NCBI GenBank assembly: GCA_052168355.1
Contig: JBQLZQ010000079.1
Span: forward strand, 1-14,952
DNA length: 14,952 nucleotides
Reading direction: 5' to 3'
DNA from: JBQLZQ01 sp052168355
GTDB taxonomy: Bacteria; Pseudomonadota; Alphaproteobacteria; DSM-16000; Inquilinaceae
The position numbers were made by a program, and so were the translations under genes. This document shows, one piece after another, positions 14,754 through 14,952 of this stretch (positions are counted from its first letter, which is position 1; every line of letters starts with the position of its first letter). Below the pieces are notes generated by a model that was not told the origin of the DNA, did not search any database, and saw only the letters and a program-made list of their open reading frames with translations.

Positions 14754-14761
14754 GGAGTCCC
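14746..14761. terminator. Possible hairpin between converging transporter and purH
   Basis: GGGACT (14746-14751) pairs with AGTCCC (14756-14761) around GAGG, overlapping the transporter stop codon. It is short and lacks a T-run on either side, so termination of either gene by it is only a possibility. Confidence 0.3.
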
Positions 14762-14771
14762 CCTCGCCGCC

Positions 14772-14952
14772 TCAATGGCGGAAATGGCGCATGCCGGTCA
14801 GGACCATCGCCAGCCCGGCCTCGTCGGCGGCGGCGATCACCTCGGCGTCGCGCACCGAGCCGCCCGGCTGGATGACGGCCGTCGCGCCGGCATCGATCGC
14901 CGCCATCAGCCCGTCGGCGAAAGGGAAGAAGGCGTCCGAGGCGACCACCGAT
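14772..14952 (-). CDS. purH: PurH, bifunctional AICAR formyltransferase/IMP cyclohydrolase (C-terminal end only)
   Basis: The last 60 codons are present; the gene continues beyond the window. The translation contains VVASDAFFPFADGL, AGATAVIQPGGSVRDAEVIA and ends TGMRHFRH, which are the nearly invariant C-terminal motifs of the AICAR transformylase domain. The lysine/histidine catalytic residues and the cyclohydrolase domain lie outside. PurH catalyses the final two steps of IMP synthesis in the cytosol. It is encoded on the minus strand. Confidence 0.96.
   Translation of the reverse strand, partial: SVVASDAFFPFADGLMAAIDAGATAVIQPGGSVRDAEVIAAADEAGLAMVLTGMRHFRH

Overview
The window is GC-rich, densely coded bacterial chromosome. 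The gene set and order (a WCGPC-type YbbN/CnoX chaperedoxin, then a LON-domain protein, a Trm112-like protein and a DUF971 protein; a 1622-residue NAD-glutamate dehydrogenase; PurH) point to an alphaproteobacterium, most likely Rhodospirillales or a close relative. That placement comes from family knowledge, not a search.

Layout. (1) 1-3525, minus strand: a tight five-gene operon read from cnoX/ybbN through a LON-substrate-binding-domain protein, a Trm112-like protein and a DUF971 protein to a class III adenylate cyclase. It ends at a strong hairpin with a UUCG loop at the window edge. (2) 3643-4182, minus strand: a YbaK/ProXp-ala-type editing protein whose promoter-like sequence lies so close to the ATG that the mRNA may be leaderless. 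(3) 4373-4447: tRNA-Gly(GCC) with its own promoter and encoded CCA. (4) about 4448-6176: an accessory islet beside the tRNA. It holds an AT-rich gene for a 260-residue protein with a C-terminal HEPN-like RNxxxH motif, a 256-base intergenic stretch full of inverted repeats, and a ParD/ParE-type toxin-antitoxin pair. (5) 6197-8387: small envelope genes (a lipoprotein, a two-helix membrane protein, an OmpA-domain protein with a DUF4892-like N-terminus, another two-helix membrane protein). (6) 8593-14753: the large NAD-glutamate dehydrogenase translationally coupled (TGATG) to a UMF1-type MFS transporter. (7) 14772 to the end: the C-terminal 60 codons of purH on the minus strand.

The core parts look ordinary. 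Glutamate dehydrogenase feeds amino-acid carbon into 2-oxoglutarate, and the operon at the left combines proteostasis, tRNA/translation-factor and second-messenger functions. The part most worth following up is the tRNA-adjacent islet: a lone, compositionally foreign HEPN-like gene with no visible integrase or repeated tRNA end, followed by potentially structured non-coding DNA and a toxin-antitoxin pair.
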